Notes: generated by a model not told the origin, from the letters alone. A stretch of 22,474 nucleotides of DNA from Priapulus caudatus (GCF_000485595.1 NW_014577139.1:539104-561577), one strand, 5' to 3'. Shown: positions 9,401 through 15,910, numbered from the stretch's first letter. Translations and numbers: made by a program.

Positions 9401-10400
9401 ACCAACATGACCTTCTGCTGCTTTGTCTGAATCTTTCCAATCTCAAAAGAGGGATCACTGTAAAAAATGCAAAAAGATACATAGACAGGGTTATTTGCAG
9501 TTATTTCAGATGGCATGTCATTTATGGATGGATGGCGAAAGCCTGGGAAGGGGGTTGTACAGTAAACAATCTATTATCCAAAATTCTGAAAACCGAAAAG
9601 CTCCGAAAACTGAAAGTTTTTTCATGGAGGTCATCTGCACACCAAAGCTCGCGTTTGGCGTCAACTGACGTGACCCAACGCGACCCATGCTCAAAAGTAC
9701 GCCAGTAATTTTATGGTCCATCTTTATACCACTTCATTTACCACTTTATTGCTATACAAATAAGCTGTGATACTATTTATAGTTTTTATTTACCCCATTC
9801 AGTGTGATATTCACAAGTCCCAAGGGTTTCAAATAATAATTACGCATGTTATAAACAGTCCCAAATATATGGGTAAACTTGATCAGTTCATTCAGTTTAA
9901 AGACAAATATACATCCAACTTTGAAAACACAGTATGACTGCATTGGGAATGTCAAATTAGTAAGCTTATTGTGTTGAAATATTTATGACAAGCCAGCCTT
10001 TAAAACTTATTTTTATCTAATGTAGGTAATGTGCATATATAAACTGCATCACTGTGCACACTTACATTAACTGAATTATTTCTAGTAGTCCATCACCACT
10101 GCTCAGTTCCTGCACTCTATGTACCTTTGTGCATTTTGTCATCAAATTTACCTACAGTAAACAGCAGTGTATTAGAACCATGTATCATGATCATCACGTC
10201 ACACAATCCACCCATAGCTACACACCACGATAATGGTTGTCATGCTGCTTGAAGAACACAACCAAGGCAAAAGAAAAATCGTGCACGTGGTACTAAACAC
10301 GCATTCTACAAATTTAAATGAATTACTTTGTCACTTTTAGTTTTAAACATAGTTTACTCACCCATGCCACAATGGCATTAAGCTTGTCTTTATCCATCAT
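1..10400 (-). CDS. NUMA1: NuMA-like spindle/dynein-anchoring coiled-coil protein gene, 5' part (3' end beyond window)
   Basis: Seen: at least 14 minus-strand coding exons with GT/AG borders whose phases join without a stop from the ATG pair at 10400 to 697. The product has a globular N-terminal domain (about 1-153), a Ser/Pro linker (154-225) and a coiled coil from about 226 onward, ending in 40/47-residue tandem repeats. Family knowledge: NuMA has a Hook-type N-terminal domain of roughly 210 residues that contacts dynein, then a very long coiled coil and a C-terminal tail that binds LGN and microtubules; it acts at spindle poles, the mitotic cortex and in the interphase nucleus. The motifs AWVNLM, VTVLLLLCGTQ and SPLSPHRALLQSPQ just before the coil match NuMA's order. 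The C-terminal tail lies outside the window, so orthology is unproven; a Hook or girdin relative is the alternative. An inverted piece at 468-696 breaks the frame. No promoter was recognised. Confidence 0.7.
468..696 (+). other. Inverted 229-bp segment of the coiled-coil repeat array
   Basis: Here the repeat-coding strand switches to plus: codons 468-479 (QEQR), a 47-residue unit (480-620), then part of a 40-residue unit (621-695). Left junction: normal antisense sequence ends at 'agacagg' and 'caggagcag' begins. Right junction: 'gaagcagtaa' meets 'atttcttgctcc'. Read on the gene's own strand the segment breaks the frame. Flipping it back does not by itself give a clean frame, so bases were also lost or the join is artificial. 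Confidence 0.8.
697..1113 (-). CDS. NUMA1: NuMA-like gene, exon 15, first block of the tandem coiled-coil repeat
   Basis: The acceptor is GTTTAG at 1115-1114; starting at 1113 completes the split Asn codon. Unique coiled coil (EFQKKIEVFEADKQNMLDRC) runs to 999. Then come a 40-residue unit (998-879), a 47-residue unit with the extra heptad LQERENQ (878-738), and a unit cut at 697 (from 737). Each unit opens with (M/I/V)TSE and carries KVEMEQQ, AANHEEAV and ADYTKQLE(E/D)QR. At 697 the array meets an inverted copy, and the minus-strand frame then reaches a stop near 627. Confidence 0.7.
1141..1465. mobile_element. Inverted-repeat element (MITE) with about 72-bp termini and TA flanks
   Basis: About 72 bp at the left (TCAGGAGTGAATTATAATAG...) recurs inverted at the right with few mismatches, including CTCAAAACACAAGAAATTC and CATTTCCATGCCCA. 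TA dinucleotides flank both ends (1139-1140, 1466-1467), as expected for Tc1/mariner-type insertion. There is no coding capacity. It lies in the intron between exons 14 and 15, its edge only about 27 bp from the exon 15 acceptor. Confidence 0.75.
1829..1904 (-). CDS. NUMA1: NuMA-like gene, exon 14
   Basis: The acceptor is TTTCAG and the donor is GTAAAC. The exon is 2 + 72 + 2 bases, encoding MMLSRGENLGSVIDKELQEQ and then RELY. Reading straight through the donor meets TAA at once, so a short isoform ending here is formally possible. The phase-2 end matches an acceptor at 1114 that restores the open frame of the next exon. Confidence 0.62.
2222..2320 (-). CDS. NUMA1: NuMA-like gene, exon 13 (coiled coil)
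   Basis: The acceptor is GTTGTTTTAG and the donor is GTATGT. The exon is 2 + 96 + 1 bases. It encodes ALQSDLKQAGEEKEAMAELF and then RAKIHELNNSYD, a charged coiled coil. Confidence 0.7.
2464..2748. mobile_element. Short inverted-repeat element (MITE), termini GTTTGCCCTCACCCGAC
   Basis: A perfect 17-bp inverted repeat occurs at 2464-2480 and 2732-2748, with related CCGACC/CCTACC-rich subterminal sequence. The interior is AT-rich with no ORF. No convincing target duplication is visible, so the family is unassigned. It sits in the intron upstream of exon 13. Confidence 0.65.
2770..3290. other. Intron sequence without recognised features
   Basis: AT-rich intron DNA. The only structure seen is a small imperfect palindrome near 2806-2827 (AAAATCGCGTC / GACGCGGTTTT). 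No exon passes the phase and splice-site test here. Confidence 0.5.
3303..3389 (-). CDS. NuMA-like gene, tentative symmetric exon
   Basis: An 87-base open segment, phase 1 in and out, with a good donor (GTGAGA) but a weak, purine-rich acceptor (GTGAG). The middle reads TEKDREKLQKVLNQSLVRSL, coiled-coil-like and unlike random intron. Including or skipping it keeps the frame. It may be a cassette exon, a decaying exon or a false call. Confidence 0.35.
3575..3692 (-). CDS. NUMA1: NuMA-like gene, exon 11 (coiled coil)
   Basis: The acceptor is TATAG and the donor is GTACGT. The exon has 39 codons plus one base. It encodes RKLAQEMESEKCHLEGKISV and then MEQQAEVLQQQLKQALCLN, a classic coiled coil. 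Its phase-1 end can join either the tentative exon at 3303-3389 or the exon at 2222-2320. Confidence 0.72.
3795..3900 (-). CDS. NUMA1: NuMA-like gene, exon 10 (coiled coil)
   Basis: The acceptor is AACCAG and the donor is GTACGT. The exon is 1 + 105 bases. It encodes LQEELNLLKGAAEERDKLIQ and then ENEPLWTEIAELDSQ, a Glu-rich coiled coil, leaving in phase 0. Confidence 0.72.
4024..4141 (-). CDS. NUMA1: NuMA-like gene, exon 9 (coiled coil)
   Basis: The acceptor is TTACACAG and the donor is GTATGT. The exon is 2 + 114 + 2 bases. It encodes LRANEQQHKIDRYKSLQSRV followed by NQLEAALHGHDNCQGKIH. The heptad-like spacing of Leu/Ile/Val with many Gln, Lys and Glu predicts coiled coil. Confidence 0.72.
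4349..4472 (-). CDS. NUMA1: NuMA-like gene, exon 8 (coiled coil start)
   Basis: The acceptor is TTCTAG after a pyrimidine-rich run and the donor is GTAGGC. The exon has 41 codons plus one base. It begins FVLHQKECMIKKLQASLQEE and continues with charged heptads (TLCKENLQLDILEMKTT). This is the first coiled-coil segment, about residue 226, close to where the human NuMA rod starts. Confidence 0.72.
4692..5114. mobile_element. Inverted-repeat element with about 38-bp termini and TA flanks
   Basis: The left terminus (4692-4728, CCCCATACAGACTGCAAAT...) and right terminus (5077-5114) are inverted copies with one or two differences, flanked by TA at 4690-4691 and 5115-5116. A partial copy of the right terminus repeats in direct orientation at about 5019-5048. 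The GC-rich interior has no credible ORF. It looks like a non-autonomous Tc1/mariner-type element in the intron between exons 7 and 8. Confidence 0.75.
5266..5414 (-). CDS. NUMA1: NuMA-like gene, exon 7 (Ser/Pro linker)
   Basis: The exon is 2 + 147 bases: 49 complete codons plus a split Ala, and it ends in phase 0 at a weak donor (GTGTTT). It holds SLSPSSPVESDKS and SNSPLSPHRALLQSPQ, several SP pairs that could be proline-directed kinase sites, though this is inference. The SP-rich stretch followed by LLQSPQ and then the coiled coil parallels the NuMA linker just before its rod. Confidence 0.68.
5803..5868 (-). CDS. NUMA1: NuMA-like gene, probable exon 6 (small symmetric linker exon)
   Basis: A 66-base candidate exon bounded by an acceptor (CCTGTAG) and a strong donor (GTGAGC). 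It enters and leaves in phase 1, so it joins the flanking exons in frame whether included or skipped. It encodes V-EPAHSSCDSMNSPPLSTRIVT, a Ser/Pro-rich segment like the linker in the next exon. It is open only in the phase required by exon 5. There is no transcript evidence; it could be a cassette exon or a chance match. Confidence 0.5.
5870..7226. other. Intron without recognised features
   Basis: A mostly AT-rich intron with a GC-richer patch at 6500-6600. Short ORFs here lack homology signals or phase-compatible splice sites. Nothing else was supportable. Confidence 0.5.
7227..7407 (-). CDS. NUMA1: NuMA-like gene, exon 5 (core helices of the Hook-type domain)
   Basis: The acceptor is CTGCAG and the donor is GTAAGT. 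The exon has 60 codons plus one base, residues 94-153. It begins VTVLLLLCGTQCEEKDVFMA and continues through SLSSVPITLQLQIRDILDCL. This is the most diagnostic exon: a strongly hydrophobic helix, a Cys-rich turn followed by an acidic run, then a helix ending in a Leu-rich stretch. That layout is shared by Hook, CCDC88/girdin and NuMA N-terminal domains. Confidence 0.78.
7760..8501. mobile_element. hAT-like non-autonomous element with GTGGCCCG repeats
   Basis: The termini AAGGCTCGACACTA (7761-7774) and TAGTGTCGAGCCTT (8487-8500) are a perfect 14-bp inverted repeat. CTCTATA flanks both sides (7753-7759 and 8502-8508), a 7-8 bp target duplication typical of hAT insertion. Subterminal regions hold many GGTGGCCCG / CGGGCCACC motifs in both orientations. 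The long minus-strand ORF inside (8028-8417) is probably chance. It lies in the intron between exons 4 and 5. Confidence 0.78.
8537..8616 (-). CDS. NUMA1: NuMA-like gene, exon 4
   Basis: The acceptor is preceded by a pyrimidine run (TTTTTCCCCTGCAG) and the donor is GTATGT. The exon is 2 + 78 bases, residues 67-93 (GLCQAQLDDDFNFNAIVNDN, then NMVETCK). The acidic/Asn-rich middle is a loop; the end (VETCK) leads into the hydrophobic helix of the next exon, as 'LELAK' does in NuMA. The hAT-like element at 7760-8501 ends only 36 bp past the donor. Confidence 0.72.
8640..9380. other. Intron without recognised features
   Basis: The intron between exons 3 and 4. No inverted-repeat element, RNA gene or extra exon was supportable. 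Phases of the flanking exons join directly. Confidence 0.5.
9384..9457 (-). CDS. NUMA1: NuMA-like gene, exon 3
   Basis: The acceptor is ACAG and the donor is GTACGA. The exon is 1 + 72 + 1 bases, residues 42-66 (IDPSFEIGKIQTKQQKVMLV, then KRFIQ). The only acceptable phase is the one supplied by exon 2, because phase 0 begins with TGA. The 'IDPSFE...' start matches the Hook-domain pattern of a DP after the second helix. Confidence 0.7.
9558..9650 (+). mobile_element. Pogo/Tigger-like transposon terminus (fragment)
   Basis: The sequence TACAGTAAACAATCTATTAT followed by ATCCAAAATTCTGAAAACCG and CCGAAAACTGAAAG matches the general form of pogo/Tigger termini (TA target, CAGT start, 'attatccgaaattctgaaaaccgaaa' body). 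No matching inverted end is visible, so it appears to be a solo or truncated end. Family assignment is from memory of the pattern. Confidence 0.5.
10066..10151 (-). CDS. NUMA1: NuMA-like gene, exon 2
   Basis: The acceptor is CTGTAG and the donor is GTAAGT. Phase 0 in and phase 2 out give residues 14-41 (VNLMTKCTKVHRVQELSSGD, then GLLEIIQL). The last two bases, AT, join the first base of exon 3 to form Ile. Continuing AW with VNLM recreates the NuMA-type 'SWVNSL' helix. The later SSGDGLLEIIQLI resembles the 'dG..l..i...idp' segment of Hook-family domains. Confidence 0.72.
10362..10400 (-). CDS. NUMA1: NuMA-like gene, exon 1 (start codon)
   Basis: The exon encodes MMDKDKLNAIVAW and ends in phase 0 at a consensus donor GTGAGT. 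Two ATGs are adjacent (10400 and 10397). The second has A at -3 and G at +4, the stronger Kozak context, so translation may start there. The short lead ending in Trp, followed by an exon break, fits the start of Hook/NuMA N-terminal domains. Untranslated 5' exons further right are possible but not visible. Confidence 0.7.
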
Positions 10401-10504
10401 GGATTATACACCAGTAGCTCAGCTGTAGTGCAGACACAATCTGGTAAACATATAATTCACCTAGTTAACAAATATGTTATTGCCTGATTAATTGATTCCC
10501 ATCA

Positions 10505-10600
10505 AAAATTCCATCAATCCGTCGACTCACCCATCCTGGCATCCATCCATCCACCCACCCATCCAATCCGGCATGATCTGTCCGCATCCATCCCACCAGA
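10505..10600 (+). repeat. CATC/CACC-rich degenerate tetranucleotide repeat
   Basis: Runs such as ATCCATCCATCCACCCACCC with decayed flanks. It lies just 5' of the NuMA-like gene on the opposite side of its start codon. No promoter motif was supportable between 10401 and 10500. Confidence 0.7.
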
Positions 10601-10687
10601 AAGATGATCCATCTAACGTCATGCCTGCTATTTTGTATTTATGTTAGCTGGCTGTTTTTTTTTATATCTCATTTATTTTATGTTTGT

Positions 10688-10885
10688 TACCTCCGCCAAG
10701 GGGTTGGCAGGAGGTTATGTTTTCACCGGCGTGTGTTTGTTCGGCGTGTGTTTGTTGGTTTGTGGGTTTGTTTGTGTACAGCCTAACTGAAAAAGTTATG
10801 GACGGATTGTCATAAAATATTCAGGATAGGTCAGAAATGGGGTAATTTAGAATTGATTACATTTTGGTGGTGATCCGAATCCAAT
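10688..10885 (+). repeat. Dispersed repeat of the 'CCTCCGCCAAGG...GGTTATGTTTTCACCGG' type
   Basis: The order is ACCTCCGCCAAGGGGTTGGC, GGAGGTTATGTTTTCACCGG, a GTTTGTTTG-rich stretch, AAAAAGTTATGGACGGATTG, TTCAGGATAGGTCAGAAATG and TTTGGTGGTGATCCG. This matches a repeat pattern I recall as common across marine invertebrate genomes. The mechanism and family are unknown to me. One copy here, followed by AT-rich DNA. Confidence 0.6.
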
Positions 10886-10943
10886 TAATTATTTAATTAA
10901 TTACTTAGTCCATAAAGTCCATAATTTCAATACAAGGGAAGGT

Positions 10944-11174
10944 GATATATGTCTATTTTAAACCGAGGGTGGGAAGCAGTGGGCCGAAACTCTTTTACTT
11001 ATACTGCAATTGAAGCTTGGAACTCTCTACCACGTACAGCAAGTTAGGACAAATTCTGTTTATTCTAGTTTTAAGTATAGTGTTAAGAAATGTCTGATGG
11101 AAATGGTAGAAACATTAGAGGCAGAGGAGTATGATTTTCACAGAAAGAATTGGGTTGAAATTAGGCATAAGTAA
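10944..11174 (+). pseudogene. C-terminal remnant of a LINE (non-LTR) reverse transcriptase, frameshifted
   Basis: One frame reads MSILNRGWEAVGRNSFTYTA and IEAWNSLPRTAS, then a stop at 11045. Shifting by one base at about 11043 continues VRTNSVYSSFKYSVKKCLME to a stop at 11172-11174. The pattern 'R.SF.Y.A...WN.LP......s...FK...K..L' is the characteristic tail of LINE-encoded reverse-transcriptase proteins. The catalytic FADD region and the rest of the element are missing, so this is a 5'-truncated, broken copy. The clade cannot be assigned. Confidence 0.65.
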
Positions 11175-11372
11175 AGTTTGTATCGTCTTATGAGAATGTA
11201 CCATTGTATCACTATGACCGGTTAAAACTACAAATTTGTATATTTCAATAGTTAGTGCTGATAGTAGTGTAATTGTTAGATTCAAGGCATAGCAAAACAA
11301 GGTCAAGGACCACAATGTAAATAAGTGTGCTAGTCATGCTTTTTTGAATTTTGTGTATAATATTTTAATAAC

Positions 11373-11721
11373 GACGTGGATATTCGTCCGAATCTAGACG
11401 GTCTAACATGCTAAATTGCTATGAGTATTTTGCTATGGCAGGACTACGGCTGTGACGCCCCTGCATTACATGGGTATGTGGTTATACACCATAGATAGTG
11501 TTTGGTACTATGACTCAAGTATATAAGAGATCCGAGTCGGTTTATAGTTAGTGTTAGGGCATGGGTTAGTGTTGTGGTTGTGGTTAGAGAGTAGGCGACT
11601 CCCTAGACTAGCATTATATATTACATTTATGTAATACAACATGAACAGCGCATGCGCAACAACTGCTCGGACAAATAGCGCATACGAACAGGTGTCCGAT
11701 GCTCGGACGAATATCCACGTC
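11373..11721. mobile_element. 349-bp inverted-repeat element, termini GACGTGGATATTCGTCCGA
   Basis: A perfect 19-bp inverted repeat at 11373-11391 and 11703-11721. A subterminal GCTCGGAC(A/G)AAT motif repeats at 11665-11676 and 11701-11712. TTAATAA lies near both ends (about 11365-11371 and 11724-11730), but a precise target duplication is ambiguous. There is no ORF; non-autonomous. Confidence 0.72.
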
Positions 11722-11885
11722 CTATTAATAATATCCTTGGTAGTTATTCAATTTTATGAATTCGGAATTTTATTGTAAAAGTATGCTATGTATTGTATAT
11801 GATGGATAATTGCCTAAATAAATAAATGAAAAAATACAATAAAGCCCGCCGCAGCGGCGGAGCGAAGGGAACCGTAGGCCTAAGT

Positions 11886-13459
11886 CACAGGCACTTAAAG
11901 CGTTTCAATAAAATATAATGCTAACTAAGTTAGTAAATACGAAATCTATTTACTACCAAATTCTTAATGTTTCTGTACTCTCTTTCACCTATTATTGCCG
12001 ACAGTTTCCGGTAAATTCCGCCCAAATCCTACGTGCAAGTTCCAACCATATACGCTGCCGGCGGCCCTTGCTCTCGCGGCTCCACTGTTGCACGCTTACA
12101 CTAATAATAGTATTAATACTATATATGTGTCAGTGTGCACACTGCAGTCGTGAGAGGAATACACCCATTGACAGTTCTGCGGCAGTAGTTTTGCATCTCC
12201 GCGAGAGCCCGGATGTGCGAGTAAACTCCGCCATGCATGTTGTTTATCTCGATGCGTTATCTGCCTTGCATACGCAGGTCGCTCACCTTTGTGTCGAAGA
12301 ACAATGCACGTAGCAGGGAATAGAGCACCGATAAATAATGGATTACCTGAGTGACATGACACTTGATACATTTAAATTATGGTCAATGCATGCTCTAAAA
12401 GTCTTTCTTAAGCCAATACGATCCGTTTGAGCAGCCCTTCACACTACACGTTAACGCCATTGTTCGCGCATTTTACTCGTGCTTTCTGGGACGGAAACTC
12501 CTCCCGACCTTTGACCTTAAGCTTAGCGCATGCGCAGTGTTAAACTGTCAACGGGTGTATGGCGGCAGTCAGTGTTCCACTGTTTGTAGATACAATAATG
12601 TAACCCAACAAGAGTAGGGGTAAACCCTAGCTCTAGTACTATAGCCCGCGTACATTGACTGCCGCAGGGCTATAGCACATTGTCGGCTGGAAATACAAAC
12701 TACGACCTGTTACCACCTGTCCCCATGAAAAATGAATCGCAAAACGCAAAGTTATCGGGCTTTTTAACACTTATTTATCTACATGGACATCTCACCTATC
12801 TTTTTGAACACTTTACACAACTTTACACCATGTATTTATCCTTTTATTCCACAAAGTGAGCACTACTGGCATTTCATTTTGAAACGAAGTGGCGTGCGTA
12901 CGCATGACGTCACCGGTATTGTATATACATGCCCCATAGCTGCCATGTGTTTTGCGTACATATCCGGTAACGTCACGCGTGCGCACGCCACTTCGTTTCA
13001 AAATGAAATGCCAGTAGTGCTTACTTTGTGGAATAAAAGGATAAATACATGGTGTAAAGTTGTGTAAAGTGTTCAAAAAGATAGGTGAGATGTCCATGTA
13101 GATAAATAAGTGTTAAAAAGCCCGATAACTTTGCGTTTTGCGATCCATTTTTCATGGGGACAGGTGGTAACAGGTCGTAGTTGGTATTTCCAGCCGACAA
13201 TGTGCTATAGCCCTGCGGCAGTCAATGTACGCGGGCTATAGTACTAGAGCTAGGGTAAACCCCTACTTTTGTTGGGTTACATTAATGACCATTGTATCGA
13301 ACTGTTTGTTGCACATAGGATTTGGACGGAATTTACAGGAAACGGTCGGCAATAATACTAATAGGTGAAAGAGAGTATAGAAACATTAAGAATTTGGTAG
13401 TAAATAGATTTCGTATTTAGTTAGCATTATATTTTATTGAAACGCTCCAAGTGCCTGTG
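11886..13459. mobile_element. 1574-bp foldback (long-palindrome) element with perfect 8-bp target duplication GCCTAAGT
   Basis: The duplication GCCTAAGT is at 11878-11885 and 13460-13467, immediately outside termini CACAGGCACTT / AAGTGCCTGTG-type inverted repeats. Outer arms 11886-12040 and about 13305-13459 are inverted copies; inner arms about 12597-12918 and 12962-13283 are near-perfect, around a loop of roughly 43 bp. The left arm carries about 530 bp absent from the right arm. The 8-bp duplication suggests hAT-type or another 8-bp-duplicating transposase acting in trans. No transposase is encoded. Confidence 0.85.
12049..12573. mobile_element. Probable nested insertion in the left arm of the foldback element
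   Basis: This stretch interrupts the left arm and has no counterpart in the right arm. GTTCCA occurs at both junctions (12041 and 12574), a possible imperfect target duplication. Inside, ACACCCATTGACAGTT (about 12161) and its near-exact inverse (about 12544-12559) form another inverted-repeat pair. No coding function is visible. Boundaries are approximate. Confidence 0.5.
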
Positions 13460-13475
13460 GCCTAAGTTAAACTTA

Positions 13476-14187
13476 AAGGCCCGCTTATGTCGGCCTTACG
13501 ACCTAGTCGCCGACAAGATTTGAATATCGTACGTCAAAAACCGGCCAGATCGCCGATAAAAACATCGGCGACCAAACTCGACATGAGTTCTCTTACGATC
13601 GAAAATACGGTCGCCGACTGCGATCGCAGGAATAGAACATGTTCTATTTCTATGCGGCTGTCGACGACAAATCGTGAGTGGCAGCCAATCACCGCAGCGT
13701 GTCGAGTCAAATGATTATTAAAAGTCACGTGATTAATAAAATGGCAGTCTACACGCCACTCGTCAGCAGTTTACAAGGAGGGATTATTGCACAAACCCTT
13801 TCTCAAATATATATTAAGTTCCCGTATATCACAAAAATTTCTGCACATGATTAGGCCTATAACGATGTTCAGAAAATTGAGAATAGATTTACGAAGTTAC
13901 ATGATGTTTACTGGTAAGCGCCATTTTGTTGGTCACGTACGTGACTCGTTTGATGTAGACTGGTCCCGGCGTCAAGCTTGCTCTGTTTGTGCTAAAGAAC
14001 TGCTTGTGCTAGTACAAATACTGGAGCCGCGAACCCGTCTACGTTTTATGCAGGAACGCTACGATGTGATCGGCGATGTGCAGAGTAGTCACTTCAACTT
14101 TCAAGTCGACATGAGTGTTGCTACGCTGCTAATCGGCGCTAAAGTAGTCGCCGATAGTAAAATCGTAGACCGACCTGAGCGGGCCTT
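13476..14187. mobile_element. Inverted-repeat element with repeated TCGCCGA-type subterminal motifs
   Basis: Termini AAGGCCCGCTTATGTCGG (13476-13493) and the inverse of AAGGCCCGCTCAGGTCGG (14170-14187) differ at two positions. The octamer TCGCCGA(C/T) or its inverse occurs at 13507, 13550, 13564, 13611, 14069 and 14149, with a variant at 14132, clustered near both ends like transposase-binding sites. CGACATGAGT occurs in direct orientation in both halves. A 135-codon plus-strand ORF (13787-14194) resembles no known protein. Target duplication is unclear. Confidence 0.65.
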
Positions 14188-14199
14188 ACGTTAGTCGTT

Positions 14200-14830
14200 A
14201 CTTCACCGTTTACGATTAACAGTCACAGTGATAACACATTAATATTAATAATATTAATAACTCGTTAATACATATTCAACGACTACGTCACTTACTAGAA
14301 TATCGTTGATCTTGCTAAGACGATCTTATATTCTTCATGGATTAATCCCAGTTAAAATCATAGTCATGCTAGCAAGCATAATATAAGATAACAAACACAC
14401 ACTGACACACAATACAACTCACTGTTTTGAACGTAACTACAAGTTTAAAAATAGCGGGCAGTTAAGCCTCGTTCTCGGATATTACCAGAACACAGCGCCA
14501 TCATGCGGCGATTATTAACTCATTTATTTCAGAGCTATCACGTTACGTGATAGTGATACCTATGATTTATTTATTTATTTAATTTATTTTAAGACTGTAC
14601 ATTGATAAAAGATATATCATCATTATCTTACAGACTTCTCACCGCCAGTACCATTAGAATCAATATTTTTTTTAAATATGTAAAAAGTGCTACGCAGCCA
14701 CTCATTATCGTGCTTGTGTGCGTGCGGGCGGGCGCGCGCGCGTAAACAAACTTTATTACTTTATGGGAATTTATTATTATAAATATATATAATATATTAT
14801 TAATTTATTATTATTTTGTCCGGGTGGTAG
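14200..14830. other. AT-rich intergenic sequence, no gene
   Basis: It contains a near-perfect hairpin (about 14532-14551, CTATCACGT/ACGTGATAG), a TTTA-rich run at 14565-14590, an alternating CG/TG run at 14713-14742 that could adopt Z-DNA, and an AT-rich stretch at 14765-14815. No coding region is supportable. Confidence 0.6.
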
Positions 14831-14885
14831 TGTTCCAGGTGGGAATTGTTCAGGGGGTAGTTGTCCGGATACCCGGTCCCCCGAC
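14820..14885 (+). repeat. Short degenerate tandem repeat of GTCCGGGTGGTAGTGTTCC type
   Basis: About four imperfect units of 14-16 bp, each with GTTCC or GTCC followed by a G-rich run and TAGT/AATT. It is probably part of an unrecognised element terminus. Family unknown. Confidence 0.4.
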
Positions 14886-15169
14886 CAGAAGTATATTCCC
14901 GATTTTGTATAAGGGGTGAAAATATGCACTTTGGTTCAAATCTGGTTGTTTTTCTCATACTTTTTTGTAAAATTTTTTATCGTTCTCAGTAAAATACGTA
15001 TACGTTTTATCGGAATTTCAGGGGGAAATGATTCCAGTGCTGTACGTAGTTAAGGGAGGGGGGGTTGCGTGCCCTGGGAGCCAAAGGAAAAAAATAATTC
15101 TAGAATTCACAAATAATATTTTATTGCACTTACAATTTCAATTTTTTTTCAATTCCCTCAAAAACGGCC

Positions 15170-15510
15170 ATCTTCAAGGTTCTAAATTGCTAAAATGCAA
15201 GAGCTTCCGGACCCCCGCCATGGGTTCTGCCCCTGCAACCCCGCCAGGCCCCTAAGGCGGGCCCCTGGACCCCACCCTTCGCGCTCACGGTGTTCGCTAC
15301 ACGCACACATTTTTCGTATATATACTTTGTGATGGAAGTAACAGCGAAATCATCCCTCCACCCACAACTGAGGACCTGTCTACGCCACTGCATTGTAGTA
15401 CCCACGGGCAGGCGCCGCGGAACGATTTTTGAAGTGGCGGTGCTCAATTTGTTACACTTTCTACGGGGTAGGGGGGTCCGCCCCCAGAAAATGTTGAAAA
15501 TGTAGATCAC
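15170..15510. mobile_element. GC-rich hAT-like element fragments
   Basis: The segment CCGGACCCCCGCCATGGGTT, followed by repeated CCCCTGGACCCC-like text, resembles the interior of widespread hAT-type elements. GAGGACCTGTCTACGCCACTG (15372-15392) is the inverse of the familiar CAGTGGCGTAGACAGG terminus. No partner terminus was found, so this is truncated or chimeric. A second GC-rich fragment follows to about 15495. Assignment is by pattern only. Confidence 0.45.
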
Positions 15511-15519
15511 AGGAGATGG

Positions 15520-15910
15520 TATTTAAGGCACTTTTGAGTACATGTACAGGCTTCATTCTGACTACGACAATTCTCTTTTTAGTAGAACAATTCTTGCGCT
15601 TGCAGCGCGGCATTGATTGATGTACAGGGGGGAGGGGGCATTGTTTAGGTCGCGTTCATTATTGAATATGTAAGGGGTGACCACCGCTGGGATGAGGGCG
15701 ACAGCAAAACTCTTTCTTGGAATTGTGAAAAACGCTGCAAAAGGATTGTAACCTGCTTCGCCACTCTATTACATAATTTAACCCATGCATCAGATGCCGT
15801 TTTGTACAGCCGCGCGACTATATACTTGACAATAATTAATTGGTAGGCTATATGCCTACTGTTAAAATTGTAAATGTTAAAAAAGACAATTTAAACAACA
15901 TATAGCAGAT
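15520..15910. other. Intergenic sequence without recognised features
   Basis: Mixed-composition DNA with a GGGGGGAGGGGG run near 15627-15638. No ORF, inverted repeat or RNA gene was supportable. Confidence 0.5.

Noticed and set aside
9773-9955. Candidate extra exon in intron 2 of the NuMA-like gene
   Set aside because: It is open on the minus strand with a weak acceptor, but exons 2 and 3 already join in phase across a split Ile codon and the peptide has no family resemblance.
1-10400. Hook or girdin (CCDC88) orthologue instead of NuMA
   Set aside because: Not excluded, but the AWVNLM start, the short globular domain with SP-rich linker ending LLQSPQ, and the rod start near residue 226 fit NuMA better.
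11918-12371. 131- and 91-codon ORFs on opposite strands
   Set aside because: They overlap the foldback element and its nested insertion, with no domain and no conserved context.
13787-14194. 135-codon plus-strand ORF as a transposase
   Set aside because: It shows no DDE-type or other transposase motif and runs into the element's own inverted terminus.
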